From the NCBI GenBank assembly GCA_902494595.1, contig CABUTY010000109.1, positions 1 through 5,479 of the forward strand: a stretch of 5,479 nucleotides of DNA. Reading direction: 5' to 3'. Positions 1 to 5,479 of the stretch are shown here, one piece after another. Position 1 is the stretch's first letter. Each line of letters starts with the position of its first letter. The stretch is from an uncultured Porphyromonadaceae bacterium (GTDB lineage: Bacteria > Bacteroidota > Bacteroidia > Bacteroidales > Muribaculaceae). The notes beneath the pieces were generated by a model. That model was given only the letters and a program-made list of their open reading frames with translations, was not told where the DNA came from and made no database searches. A program made the translations under genes and the position numbers.

Positions 1-828
1 ATCGCTGAAATAAAGCATCGTCGAGCTGTATACGTCATAAAGCGGCTGTGTGTGCAGCTCTCCGCTGACTATGTAGCCCAGCGTACCCTCGCTCCCTATG
101 AGCAGATGGGAGAATATGTCAAGCGGCGTGCCATAGTCGATGAAGGAGTTCATCGCATAGCCGGTGACATTCTTTATCTCATATTTTCTCTTTATTCTTT
201 GGAATGTGTCGGGGTCGTCGAGAATCTCGCGCCGTATCTGCATGAGTCCCTCGCAAAGCTCGCGTTCGTCGGCTACAAAACGCTTTCGGTCGGCTTCGAT
301 GGATGTGTCGTAGCGGTGTCCGTTGGGAAGAATGAATTCTATGGAGCTGAGCGTATGGTACGAATTGAATCTTACGCCGGCCTCCATACCGCTGGAGTTG
401 TTGGCGAGCACACCGCCCATCATTGCCGCCGACGAAGATGCCGGGTCGGGGCCTATCTTGGCATGATGACTCCTGAGGTATCTGTTGACCTCATTTACTG
501 TCAGACCCGGTTCGAACCATATACGGCGCCCATTGTCGCGCACTTCGGCACGGCGCATGTTGCCCCGCACCTCGCAGACAATCCCGGTACCCAGGGCCTG
601 TCCGCACAACGATGTGCCGCCGCTGCGGAAGGTGATATGCTTTCCGCTCTCCGAGGCGTATTTTATAATCTTTTCCACCTCTTCGGCGGAGCGTGGCCGT
701 ACCACGCATTCGGGTTCTATACCGTAATACGACGCGTCACGCCCGTAGACTCCCCGCCATATCCCGCCATCCTTGACATTCTCCTTGCCTACTATCGCTG
801 CAAGCTTATCAATTCCTTCCCGGTCCAT
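1..828 (-). CDS. FAD-binding 2-hydroxyacid dehydrogenase (D-lactate / glycolate / D-2-hydroxyglutarate family), 3'-truncated by window edge
   Basis: Translating the minus strand from ATG at 828..826 gives 276 codons with no stop, running exactly to base 1, so the C-terminal part lies outside the window. An in-frame TAA lies 27 bases upstream with no ATG, GTG or TTG between, which fixes the start. The visible part is an FAD_binding_4 (PCMH-type) domain. The FAD pyrophosphate loop is FRSGGTSLCGQ (residues 67-77), followed by GPDPASS (126-132), NNSSGM (143-148), KNVTGY (219-224) and GSEGTLGYI (245-253). This motif order is characteristic of flavoproteins that oxidise D-2-hydroxyacids such as D-lactate, glycolate or D-2-hydroxyglutarate, usually passing electrons to an Fe-S partner or quinone. 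In Bacteroidetes the FAD domain is often fused to a C-terminal Fe-S (CCG-type) domain in proteins of about 900-1000 residues, as in E. coli YdiJ; whether that is so here cannot be seen. Exact substrate is undetermined. It is downstream of the GLUG gene on the same strand but separated by a terminator. Confidence 0.95.
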   Translation of the reverse strand, partial: MDREGIDKLAAIVGKENVKDGGIWRGVYGRDASYYGIEPECVVRPRSAEEVEKIIKYASESGKHITFRSGGTSLCGQALGTGIVCEVRGNMRRAEVRDNGRRIWFEPGLTVNEVNRYLRSHHAKIGPDPASSSAAMMGGVLANNSSGMEAGVRFNSYHTLSSIEFILPNGHRYDTSIEADRKRFVADERELCEGLMQIRREILDDPDTFQRIKRKYEIKNVTGYAMNSFIDYGTPLDIFSHLLIGSEGTLGYIVSGELHTQPLYDVYSSTMLYFSD

Positions 829-892
829 AATTCCGAACTTTATAATATTAACAGTTTATTCGGCACATTGTCATTTTATTTCTGAGATTGCG

Positions 893-900
893 CAAAATTA
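893..900 (-). promoter_or_regulatory. Putative Bacteroidetes -7 promoter box for the FAD dehydrogenase gene
   Basis: The minus strand reads TAATTTTG here, an exact match to the Bacteroidetes primary-sigma -7 consensus TAnnTTTG. It is followed by C, as is common for this box. It would place the transcript start roughly 55-60 bases ahead of the ATG at 828. A convincing TTG-type -33 box is not visible: that position falls in the terminator loop and stem just upstream. No purine-rich Shine-Dalgarno precedes the ATG, only an A/T-rich stretch ending AAAG, which is normal for Bacteroidetes. The box shares its bases with the T-rich tail of the upstream terminator, so the match may serve either or both roles. 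Confidence 0.5.
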
Positions 901-940
901 CCCGGGACAGATGGGAATCGTTATCGCCATCTGTCCCGGG
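894..940 (-). terminator. Rho-independent terminator of the GLUG-repeat gene
   Basis: There is a perfect 14-bp inverted repeat, CCCGGGACAGATGG at 901..914 and its complement CCATCTGTCCCGGG at 927..940, around a 12-base loop. Read on the minus strand, the hairpin begins 47 bases after the TAA of the GLUG gene and is followed by TAATTTT, a modest U-rich tail. The plus-strand side after 940 (TCGAAATG) has no T-run, so the terminator works for minus-strand transcription. The stem is very GC-rich at its base, as expected of a strong intrinsic terminator. Confidence 0.85.
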
Positions 941-949
941 TCGAAATGT

Positions 950-965
950 CACCCCGAAGGGCGTG
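950..965 (-). other. Small GC-rich hairpin in the 3' UTR of the GLUG gene
   Basis: On the minus strand CACGCCC-TTC-GGGGTG can fold into a six-pair stem with one bulged G and a small loop, which could also be drawn as a three-pair CCC/GGG stem closing a TTCG tetraloop. It lies between the stop codon and the main terminator. It may help protect the transcript 3' end or may be chance. No T-run follows it, so it is not itself a terminator. Confidence 0.3.
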
Positions 966-987
966 GAATTACCTTGGAACGCTTTGT

Positions 988-1158
988 TTATCGCACTGCA
1001 GGCACAAACTTGGTCACGGAAGTGGTGCCGTCAACATATACGGTACGTCTAACCACAACCTGCTTCACGCCTTCGATGCAGCTGATGCGCTCGCCATTGG
1101 CCAGATAATATTCTGTGCGCAATATCTCCTTGCCGCTGCCGATGTTGTCGATTCCCGA
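988..1158 (-). other. C-terminal tail of the GLUG protein, Bacteroidales secretion/anchor-like
   Basis: Visible residues 1441-1496. A linker SGIDNI leads into EYYLANGERI, then IEGVKQVVVRRTVYVDG and a final basic-ended KFVPAVR. The pattern (EYY.xNGxxI ... GVxxVxxRTxYxDG ... K) recurs at the C-termini of large exported proteins in Bacteroidales, especially Muribaculaceae and Prevotella-like lineages. It resembles a shortened type IX secretion C-terminal domain. That it directs export or anchoring here is inference; there is no LPxTG motif and no transmembrane segment. Confidence 0.6.
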
Positions 1159-4100
1159 CGGCACCGCGATTGTAAGGTCGTAGGTGCGTGAGAGTTTCCC
1201 GACTTTCAGAGTCAACGTGGCTTTTTCGCCAGGTTGAACGGCTTTGGGAGTCACCGTATTTCCGGCGATTTCAAGATTCGGCGAGCCTGACCATTCAGCT
1301 CCCGCGGGCGTGCCTATGAGGAATGCCGAACGGATGCTATGAGCCGATTCTTCATCGGCGAAGAGCACTGTTGCCGTATAGAAGCTGTTATAATCATTGG
1401 CACTGAGGTTCTTTAGCGACGGATAAGTAGCCACACCCTTATCGAAGGCATTGCTGATATCGGCATCCACAATCTCGGCCGTAGTCACTCCCTTGACGCC
1501 ATCGGCATAGGTGGCATCATGTTTGAGGGCTCCGTTGACTGTGTTGTCATAGTAGCATCCGCCAAAGTCGATATACTTGCAACTGGCGTTGTAGCCAGCG
1601 ATATTGCCCTGGTTGGTGCCTTTGCAGACTATTTTGCCGGCATTGTAAGAATCATGGACGCGCACGATATAAGAAGCCGCTGCCGCATTGCCCGGCTGTC
1701 CCAGCAGACCGCCCGCAATATCAGGCGCACTTACCGTACCGAAATTACAGCATGCCACCATCCGCGAACGGCCCATTCCGACGATACCTCCGACTTTCGT
1801 ACCTATCGACGAACTTACATCGCCGAAATTGGCATTACGGAAGAGGTCATACTTGTCGCTCGAAGTGCACTGGCCATGGATACCACCCACATATGAGCTT
1901 CCGGCAGATATATTGCCGGCATTCCAGCAGTCGGTGATATGACAGTTGCCGTTTCCGACGATTCCACCGATATTGGCGGCTGCCGACGCCGACGTGCCGC
2001 CACCAGTAATATCTGCCACATTGTAACAGCGCACTATCCTCGCACTGTCGCCCGAGACATAACCTATCACGCCGCCACTGTTGCTGAACGCTGTCACAGC
2101 TCCTTCATTGTGGCAGTCGGTGATTGTCGACTTGGCTACCGAACTCGATGCAAAGTCGGCAAACAGACCTGCCAATCGTATATGGTTCTTATTGGAAGCC
2201 TGACCTTCAATCTTACCTGTGTTCACGCAATTGCTTGCCCGTGTACCGGCCTTGGTGGTGCAGGCGATACCGCCTACCCAACCTTTAACGGTCGTGGCTG
2301 TGCCCGGCACCAGGTCGGCTTTATTGCGGCAGTTCTCAAGTACGAAGGGTGTTTCGTCAGTATGTGCGGCCGCCAGTGACACGATGCCGCCAACATACTG
2401 GTTGGCACTGACTGCGCCCGTATTCTCGGCATCTTTGATAGAGGAGGGCAACAATGCTTCTCCCATTATGCCGCCGGCATAAGTGCCTGTGGAGGTGACC
2501 ACGCCGCTGTTTGTCGCTGCCATGACATATGCCGAAGCACTGCCGACGATTCCTCCGACATTCTTGGCGCCAGTCACTTTACCGCTGTTTCTGCAGCTGT
2601 CGACGCTGATGGCGGCGGAGACTCCGGCGGCTCCCAGAATTCCGCCCGCATAGTTGGTCTTCGCAGTCACAGTGCCCTCGTTGACACACGACACTATCTT
2701 CGATGACGGATAGGCCATGCCGGCGATACCGCCCGCATACGTGGTAACGCTACTTACAGTACCCTTGTTGACGCACCCGGAGACTGCGCCGTAGAGATTG
2801 CCCGCGATTCCGCCCGATATGGTATACGACCCTATCGACGAGTTGCCTCCCAATACCACATTCTTTATCAGACCGGCTGACGTGACTGTGTTGAAAAGGC
2901 CTCGGCCTACGGCCGTCTTGTCGGTGGTTGACGACACATAATCCACATTGGAGAATTCTTTCCCATTGCCATCAAAGACACCTCCGAATTCATCGACTCC
3001 CTTGAAGGATATACCCTTGAAGTCGAGATCGCGGGTCACAGTGAAATAGTAACCTTCGTAATCGAAATCATAGTCATTGACAAAAGAGGCAAGGATGCCG
3101 AACTCTTCCGGGGCGCTTATGACGAAAGGCACCTGTGCGGTACCGTCACCTTCGAAGAGGTCAGGATTGAGTGTAGCCACAGGGATGCGGCGTTCCACGC
3201 CGTTGCCTGAAGCCACAAGGGTGTCGTTAAAGCATCCGGCCGACGGCAGTATCACATTGAGTTTGCCGCCGTTGATACTGAACACTTCTTTCTTGACGAG
3301 ATTCCAGGTCACGCCCTCGGAGAGCGAGGCCTCATGCATCATGGCGCCGGCATATTCACCTGCTTTTATCGCAACGACAGCCGCAGCATTCAAGGCTACC
3401 TGCAAAGGCGCTGTCGAATACTTCAGCGACGGATATGCACCAGCCTTGAGGCTGAACGCCGAGTCGGGGAGTGCCACCTTGCCGTTACTCAATTCGGCGC
3501 TTGCAAGCGCTTTCACACCTTCCGCCTTGGTATTGGCGACATCGCCGTTTCTCTGCAACTGGGCGTCGCTGTAGCAATTCTCATACGTACCCAGCGAGTT
3601 GATACCTGCTATTCTGCCCAGAGAGGTTTTATCCTTGTCGGCATATACCAGACCATAATTGACGGCATTCTTCACAGTGCAAGGTTTGGCGGCGGTACCA
3701 CTGACTTTGGAGACTATGCCTCCTACCTGCTTGCCTGACCATACCTTGCCCGAGTTCACCACATTGATGACCTTTGAGCCCGTGACAGTACCAGCGATTC
3801 CGCCGGCACCATACTGAGTATCGACCTTCTGATAAGGATTGAACCAATGAGCCGACACTTCGCCGGTGTTCTCGCACTGTTCAATCAGGGCCTCGGCAGC
3901 CACATCACCGGCAATACCACCTGCTGTATTGGCGTTTGCAGCCACTCTTCCGCCATTGTATCCCTTAACTATCGAGCCTCCGTTAACATATCCGGCGATG
4001 CCGCCGATGGCGCTGTAATAGCCCAGCACTTCTCCATAGTTGGCGCAATTCTCGACAAGTCCCTGTACATTGCCTGCTATCGCCCCGCCACGCTGGAAAA

Positions 4101-5479
4101 GATGGTATCTGGCTTTGGAACCTACTGTAAGATTCTTTACAATACCCGTCGTACCTATAGCCGCGAAGACACCGGCGTTGGCATAAGTGTTGTCGCTCTT
4201 GGGATTAACCTGACCGGCCACTGCCGTGCCGGTGGCTGTCTGTGCAGTGAAGAATTCCACTGCCTTTATCACGAAATTGTCGATGGTATGGCCGCAGCCG
4301 TCGAATTCACCCTCGAACATCAGGTCAGGGTTGAAAGCCGGCTTCTTGGTCTTGCATATCGGCACTATTGTGTCGCCACCGAAATCAAGGTCGTTGACAA
4401 GCTGGAAATGTTTGCCAGCGAAATTCATGGTGGCGTCTACCGTAATCTTCGACAGTAGCTTGAAGTCGTCGGCAGTCTTTATTTTCCACGGATTCGCGGC
4501 CGTACCTTCTCCCTCGAACATTACCGGAGCGATATTGAGAATATAGTACTTGCTGACATCCCCTTTGGAGACGAAAACGGTGTCGGTATGCTGAGTGTTG
4601 TTGAGCACACCCTCGCCATTGCTGAAGCCGAAGGCATATCCTCTTGTATCATTGAGGTTGCCGTCAATTGCGGCCTGCCATTTAACTCCGTTATGCGTGG
4701 CATATCGGAAATTCTTGGTCACATTATCGAGCACATCATTATTGTCGAGAATCAAAGCGGCAGCCGATACGGCGGCGGCATCGGTGTTCTCCATACCTTT
4801 GACGCGGGGATATAGGCCCTCCGTGAATACCCATTTGTCGGAGCTGAATCCTTGGGGTCCATTGGCGGAGGTTATATCGGAAGTAAGACGGCCATACTGT
4901 GCCTCATTTCCGAGAGGAGCCACCTGACTGTCGTAGAAGCAGTTGGCAAGTACGGAACCTTCAGCACGTCCGATAATGCCTCGCGTGGGCTCTGTGGAAC
5001 CGGTCACAAGCATTGCCGATGAGTAACAGTTGGTGATACTTGTGGGTGTCTGGCTGCCTGAGACTGACTTGGTGATCTGACCTATTACGCCGCCCACACT
5101 GGGAAGAGTGGCGTTGGAGACTATTCCCGAGGCATAGCTGTCGATTACCTCCGATTCGAATGCCGTACCAATAAGGCCGCCGGCATAAGCATCGCTGACA
5201 GCTCCCGACACCACTTGCGCTGCCGAGAAACAGGACTCCATCTTTGCGTAGCTGAAACCGCCGGCGATACCGCCGATGGCTGTAGCATTGTTGCCGGTCA
5301 CAACACGTCCGCCGAAACCGCAATGTCTTATCTGCGGCTGCGGAGATTCTATTGTCAGCTTGGTGGCATGACCCACAATACCTCCGCCAAACGCCTGCTT
5401 GCCTCCCATGACTATGCGTCCGGACACGTTGATGTTCTCGAGGTCGGTATAGCTTCGGCCTGCAGCGCCGCCGCAATAG
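988..5479 (-). CDS. Giant GLUG-repeat / Ig-like surface or secreted protein, 5'-truncated by window edge
   Basis: An open minus-strand frame runs from the right edge (first full codon 5478..5476) to TAA at 990..988, giving 1496 visible residues. The GTG at 5427..5425 is not a credible start: the 17 codons before it stay open and encode YCGGAAG, part of another GLUG rung, so the true start and any signal peptide lie beyond the window. Domain order by visible residue number: GLUG array 1 (1-187), cap and Ig-like domain 1 (198-318), header 2 beginning FEGEGT (321-405), GLUG array 2 (435-636), cap and Ig-like domain 2 (650-773), header 3 beginning FEGDGT (775-850), GLUG array 3 (860-1310), cap and Ig-like domain 3 (1326-1440), C-terminal tail (1441-1496). 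The GGIxG...C(x)NxG repeats match the GLUG family, known from bacterial surface proteins and IgA-peptidase-related proteins. No catalytic motif was recognised. A role as adhesin or glycan/host-binding surface protein is inference. It is a lone transcript ending at the terminator just downstream. Confidence 0.95.
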   Translation of the reverse strand, partial: YCGGAAGRSYTDLENINVSGRIVMGGKQAFGGGIVGHATKLTIESPQPQIRHCGFGGRVVTGNNATAIGGIAGGFSYAKMESCFSAAQVVSGAVSDAYAGGLIGTAFESEVIDSYASGIVSNATLPSVGGVIGQITKSVSGSQTPTSITNCYSSAMLVTGSTEPTRGIIGRAEGSVLANCFYDSQVAPLGNEAQYGRLTSDITSANGPQGFSSDKWVFTEGLYPRVKGMENTDAAAVSAAALILDNNDVLDNVTKNFRYATHNGVKWQAAIDGNLNDTRGYAFGFSNGEGVLNNTQHTDTVFVSKGDVSKYYILNIAPVMFEGEGTAANPWKIKTADDFKLLSKITVDATMNFAGKHFQLVNDLDFGGDTIVPICKTKKPAFNPDLMFEGEFDGCGHTIDNFVIKAVEFFTAQTATGTAVAGQVNPKSDNTYANAGVFAAIGTTGIVKNLTVGSKARYHLFQRGGAIAGNVQGLVENCANYGEVLGYYSAIGGIAGYVNGGSIVKGYNGGRVAANANTAGGIAGDVAAEALIEQCENTGEVSAHWFNPYQKVDTQYGAGGIAGTVTGSKVINVVNSGKVWSGKQVGGIVSKVSGTAAKPCTVKNAVNYGLVYADKDKTSLGRIAGINSLGTYENCYSDAQLQRNGDVANTKAEGVKALASAELSNGKVALPDSAFSLKAGAYPSLKYSTAPLQVALNAAAVVAIKAGEYAGAMMHEASLSEGVTWNLVKKEVFSINGGKLNVILPSAGCFNDTLVASGNGVERRIPVATLNPDLFEGDGTAQVPFVISAPEEFGILASFVNDYDFDYEGYYFTVTRDLDFKGISFKGVDEFGGVFDGNGKEFSNVDYVSSTTDKTAVGRGLFNTVTSAGLIKNVVLGGNSSIGSYTISGGIAGNLYGAVSGCVNKGTVSSVTTYAGGIAGMAYPSSKIVSCVNEGTVTAKTNYAGGILGAAGVSAAISVDSCRNSGKVTGAKNVGGIVGSASAYVMAATNSGVVTSTGTYAGGIMGEALLPSSIKDAENTGAVSANQYVGGIVSLAAAHTDETPFVLENCRNKADLVPGTATTVKGWVGGIACTTKAGTRASNCVNTGKIEGQASNKNHIRLAGLFADFASSSVAKSTITDCHNEGAVTAFSNSGGVIGYVSGDSARIVRCYNVADITGGGTSASAAANIGGIVGNGNCHITDCWNAGNISAGSSYVGGIHGQCTSSDKYDLFRNANFGDVSSSIGTKVGGIVGMGRSRMVACCNFGTVSAPDIAGGLLGQPGNAAAASYIVRVHDSYNAGKIVCKGTNQGNIAGYNASCKYIDFGGCYYDNTVNGALKHDATYADGVKGVTTAEIVDADISNAFDKGVATYPSLKNLSANDYNSFYTATVLFADEESAHSIRSAFLIGTPAGAEWSGSPNLEIAGNTVTPKAVQPGEKATLTLKVGKLSRTYDLTIAVPSGIDNIGSGKEILRTEYYLANGERISCIEGVKQVVVRRTVYVDGTTSVTKFVPAVR
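1159..1503 (-). other. Array-3 cap plus Ig-like domain 3
   Basis: After the last rung (CYYD, residues 1308-1311) comes a cap containing DGVKGVTTAEI and then YPSLK (1352-1356). An all-beta, Ig-like stretch follows with a conserved GAEW (W1396) and terminal strands TLTLKVG and TYDLTIAVP. The same cap-YPxLK-G(x)xW-strand order occurs after arrays 1 and 2, so it is a repeated domain. It resembles the atrophied bacterial Ig-like (aBig) type, an assignment made by eye. Confidence 0.65.
1549..2901 (-). repeat. GLUG array 3, about 14 rungs
   Basis: Residues about 860-1310 of the visible protein. The entry strand GLIKNVVLG leads to about 14 units of 25-38 residues, each starting near (Y/V)xGGIxG and ending near Cx(N)xGxVx. 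Examples are YAGGIAG...SCVNEGTV, NIGGIVG...DCWNAGNI and KVGGIVG...ACCNFGTV. The GGIxG turn and the C/N position are typical of GLUG motifs, which stack as a right-handed beta-solenoid. The last unit ends in CYYD, the usual array terminator. Units are diverged, with no long identical DNA repeats seen. Confidence 0.9.
2929..3159 (-). other. FEGxGT header module 3
   Basis: Residues about 774-850. The module starts LFEGDGT (774-780), then VPFVIS, EEFGILASFVN, a GYYFTVTRDLDF segment (DLDF 817-820), and ends GVFDGNGKEF (834-842). This FxGxGTxxxPfxIxtxedfxxla...yfxltnDlDf...fxGxFDGxGxxI layout is the usual N-cap that precedes GLUG arrays in Bacteroidetes surface proteins. It is homologous to header 2 at 4264..4524. 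Confidence 0.8.
3160..3531 (-). other. Array-2 cap plus Ig-like domain 2
   Basis: After CYSD (635-638) comes a cap with EGVKALASAEL, then AYPSLK (681-686). The Ig-like stretch follows with EGVTW (W725), a GKLNVILPSAG strand and NDTLVASGNGVERRIPV before the next header. It aligns by eye with Ig-like domains 1 and 3 at YPxLK, the Gx(x)W tryptophan and the final (T)L-strand pair. Confidence 0.65.
3571..4176 (-). repeat. GLUG array 2, about 6 rungs plus entry strand
   Basis: Residues about 435-636. The entry strand GVFAAIGTTGIVKNLTVG leads to six units: GGAIAG...NCANYGEV, IGGIAG...GYNGGRV, AGGIAG...QCENTGEV, AGGIAG...VVNSGKV, VGGIVS...AVNYGLV and LGRIAG...NCYSDAQL. The third unit carries a longer insert (HWFNPYQKVDTQYG) between rungs, a possible surface loop. 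The last unit ends in the CYSD array-terminating motif. Confidence 0.88.
4264..4524 (-). other. FEGxGT header module 2
   Basis: Residues about 319-405. The module starts MFEGEGT (320-326), then NPWKIKTADDFKLLSKI, a GKHFQLVNDLDFGG segment (DLDF 363-366), and ends MFEGEFDGCGHTI (387-399). It is homologous to header 3 (2929..3159) and opens GLUG array 2. A header 1 preceding array 1 is expected upstream of the window. Confidence 0.8.
4525..4887 (-). other. Array-1 cap plus Ig-like domain 1
   Basis: After CFYD (180-183) the cap contains GRLTSDIT and SSDKW, then LYPRVK (222-227), the diverged form of YPSLK. The Ig-like stretch has NGVKW (W267), GEGVLNN, and paired strands DTVFVSKGD and KYYILNIAPV. 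It is the first of three copies in the visible protein and the most diverged in its YPxLK motif. Confidence 0.6.
4918..5478 (-). repeat. GLUG array 1, about 6 visible rungs, cut by window edge
   Basis: Visible residues 1-187. The first complete codons give YCGGAAG, already inside a rung. Then follow FGGGIVG...HCGFGGRV, IGGIAG...SCFSAAQV, AGGLIG...SYASGIV, GGVIG...NCYSSAML and RGIIG...NCFYD. The array therefore started upstream of the window; its true rung number is unknown. Confidence 0.85.

Noticed and set aside
52..885. 277-codon plus-strand open frame
   Set aside because: It lies antisense across the whole FAD dehydrogenase gene. The minus strand gives a clear family match with ordered FAD motifs, while the plus-strand translation shows no recognisable domain.
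941..1191. Small plus-strand frames after the hairpin (for example from 946)
   Set aside because: No promoter or ribosome site is evident on the plus strand, most of their length is antisense to the GLUG C-terminus, and the products are unrecognisable.
1549..4176. Regularly spaced short DNA repeats suggestive of a CRISPR array
   Set aside because: The recurring words such as GCCGGCGATACCGCC are back-translations of GGIAG rungs. They are diverged, in frame, unevenly spaced and inside an open reading frame.
3847..4458. 203-codon plus-strand open frame, and similar ones at 1519..1896, 1939..2379 and 3077..3574
   Set aside because: All are antisense to the GLUG gene. Their length follows from the biased codon use of Gly/Ala/Val-rich repeats, and their products show no domain or coherent motif.
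5425..5427. GTG as the start of the GLUG protein
   Set aside because: The frame remains open to the window edge and the preceding 17 codons encode another GLUG rung (YCGGAAG), so the gene starts outside the window.
4961..5476. 171-codon minus-strand frame overlapping the GLUG gene
   Set aside because: It is an alternative frame of the same strand, rich in Arg and Cys as expected from frame-shifted GLUG codons. The GLUG frame is the one with repeated family motifs.

Overview
The window reads as chromosomal DNA from a Bacteroidales bacterium, most likely a gut lineage such as Muribaculaceae or a relative; the family-level placement is inference. Three things point this way: a giant exported-type GLUG/Ig-like repeat protein ending in a Bacteroidales-style C-terminal tail, a Bacteroidetes -7 promoter box (TAnnTTTG) with no clear Shine-Dalgarno ahead of the start codon, and a two-domain-type FAD-linked dehydrogenase of the sort common in this order. 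Both genes lie on the minus strand, and the many plus-strand open frames are shadows of them.

Reading in the direction of transcription (right to left), the window opens inside a very large gene that fills 5479..988. Its start lies beyond the right edge. The 1496 visible residues form a nested repeat protein: GLUG array 1 (about 6 rungs), Ig-like domain 1, FEGxGT header 2, GLUG array 2 (about 6 rungs plus an entry strand), Ig-like domain 2, header 3, GLUG array 3 (about 14 rungs), Ig-like domain 3 and a short C-terminal tail. The order suggests a cell-surface or secreted beta-solenoid protein built from repeated super-modules. Its ligand cannot be read from the sequence.

The 159-base intergenic gap (829..987) holds a strong intrinsic terminator with a perfect 14-bp stem. 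Its T-rich tail overlaps an exact match to the Bacteroidetes -7 box, so the downstream gene probably has its own transcription start.

From 828 down to base 1 lies the N-terminal 276 codons of an FAD-binding dehydrogenase of the D-lactate/glycolate/D-2-hydroxyglutarate family, cut by the left edge. The two genes share a strand but not an evident function. The terminator between them argues against a single operon. No RNA genes, mobile elements or CRISPR arrays were seen.
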